In this document: one piece after another, positions 41,484 to 41,676 of the stretch | Position numbering within the stretch: the stretch's first letter is position 1 | Layout: each line of letters starts with the position of its first letter | Source: Candidatus Danuiimicrobium aquiferis | GTDB taxonomy: Bacteria > Omnitrophota > Omnitrophia > Omnitrophales > Danuiimicrobiaceae | NCBI GenBank assembly: GCA_001804285.1 | Contig: MHFR01000004.1 | Coordinates: 1 to 41,676 of the forward strand | DNA: 41,676 nt | Direction: 5' to 3' | The notes under the pieces: model-generated | Told to the model about the DNA's origin: nothing | Seen by the model: only the letters and a program-made list of their open reading frames with translations | Databases searched by the model: none | Program-made: the position numbers and the translations under genes

Positions 41484-41501
41484 TTGTGAACCATTTCACG
41501 A
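41484..41501. promoter_or_regulatory. Rex operator upstream of rex
   Basis: TTGTGAACCATTTCACGA has the arms TTGTGAA and TTCACGA around CCAT. Against the published actinobacterial Rex site TGTGAACNNNTTCACA, only the final base differs. It lies directly upstream of the -35 of the rex promoter. Confidence 0.7.
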
Positions 41502-41570
41502 TAATACATCTTCACAAAAAACTTTTTGGTCGTCAACTCTGTCCTTTTTTGAATTTTCCCAGCGCTTGCA

Positions 41571-41609
41571 AAAAAAAAAGGGGGCAGGCATGAATGGCAC
41601 TGACTTAAG
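41571..41609. repeat. Dispersed repeat, second copy (GGGGGCAGGCATGAATGGCA...)
   Basis: A run of A, then a stretch identical to 32788-32823 except for one base, ending GGCACTGACTTAAG. It overlaps the stop codon of the partial reading frame at the window edge. Confidence 0.65.
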
Positions 41610-41676
41610 CGGCTGCAGCATAAATTGTCCTCCATTCGTCCCGCGATATTTTTAACATTGAATAATCTTTTGGCTC
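41605..41676 (-). CDS. Possible C-terminal end of a gene running out of the window
   Basis: The minus strand gives 23 residues, containing MLKISRDEWRTIYAAAA, followed by TAA at 41607-41605, with no stop before the window edge. The product is not recognised. The stop codon lies within the dispersed repeat, so this could be the end of an element-borne gene or of an ordinary gene. It may equally be a chance open frame, as 72 bases are too few to judge. Confidence 0.25.
   Translation of the reverse strand, partial: EPKDYSMLKISRDEWRTIYAAAA

Overview
The window reads as a chromosomal segment of an anaerobic, fermentative bacterium with a Gram-negative-type envelope (an SPFH protein carries a lipoprotein signal). 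Almost every gene is on the minus strand; only two deaminase genes at 22.7-23.7 kb are on the plus strand. Base composition looks to be in the low-to-mid 40s % G+C. The gene set (GuaB3-type IMP dehydrogenase, pyruvate:ferredoxin oxidoreductase, ADP-forming acetyl-CoA synthetase, multimeric [FeFe] hydrogenase) and the many dispersed palindromic repeats would suit Omnitrophota or a related candidate phylum. That placement is a guess, because no rRNA or other phylogenetic marker was analysed.

Region 1 (0.1-11.7 kb) is housekeeping: rpoD and dnaG (macromolecular-synthesis pair), a compact cluster of overlapping genes (rsmE, mtaB, cvpA-like, mpg), an HU-csp pair and dnaE. Between dnaE and HU lies a 430-bp non-coding stretch. 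It has a near-consensus sigma70 promoter followed by a long hairpin and a chain of four mutually complementary segments, and is a candidate structured RNA or leader.

Region 2 (11.9-22.5 kb) joins purine and central energy metabolism: guaBA with its own promoter, a free-standing CBS-pair protein, a dihydroorotate-dehydrogenase-like flavoprotein, a full-length pyruvate:ferredoxin oxidoreductase and a fused ADP-forming acetyl-CoA synthetase. Together the last two convert pyruvate to acetate with ATP and reduced ferredoxin.

Region 3 (22.7-29.7 kb) is accessory: two base deaminases (GuaD-like and yeast-type cytosine deaminase), an SPFH lipoprotein, a Cys-cluster protein, a divergent nucleotidyl-cyclase-like protein, a self-inhibited Fic protein with a C-terminal HTH preceded by four copies of a 10-bp operator-like motif, a DJ-1/PfpI protein with a hairpin-rich leader, an unknown membrane protein and an NAD(P)H:quinone-type flavoprotein.

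Region 4 (29.7-41.4 kb) is a nearly complete hydrogen module. In transcription order: rex, hydC (NuoE-like), a stand-alone [2Fe-2S] subunit, hydB (NuoF-like), hydA ([FeFe] hydrogenase), a terminator, a TM1266-type regulator, hydF, hydG, hydE, then nifS and nifU from their own promoter. A Rex-type operator lies just upstream of the rex promoter and a second dyad overlaps the predicted start point, so the operon is probably tuned by NADH/NAD+. Reduced ferredoxin from the oxidoreductase plus NADH can drive H2 formation by this hydrogenase.

Most distinctive points: the putative structured RNA at 8.0-8.14 kb; the lost cluster site in HydB alongside a detached [2Fe-2S] subunit; the altered auxiliary-cluster motif of HydG; and the Fic and cyclase-like neighbourhood. 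No CRISPR array, tRNA, rRNA or intact transposase gene was seen.
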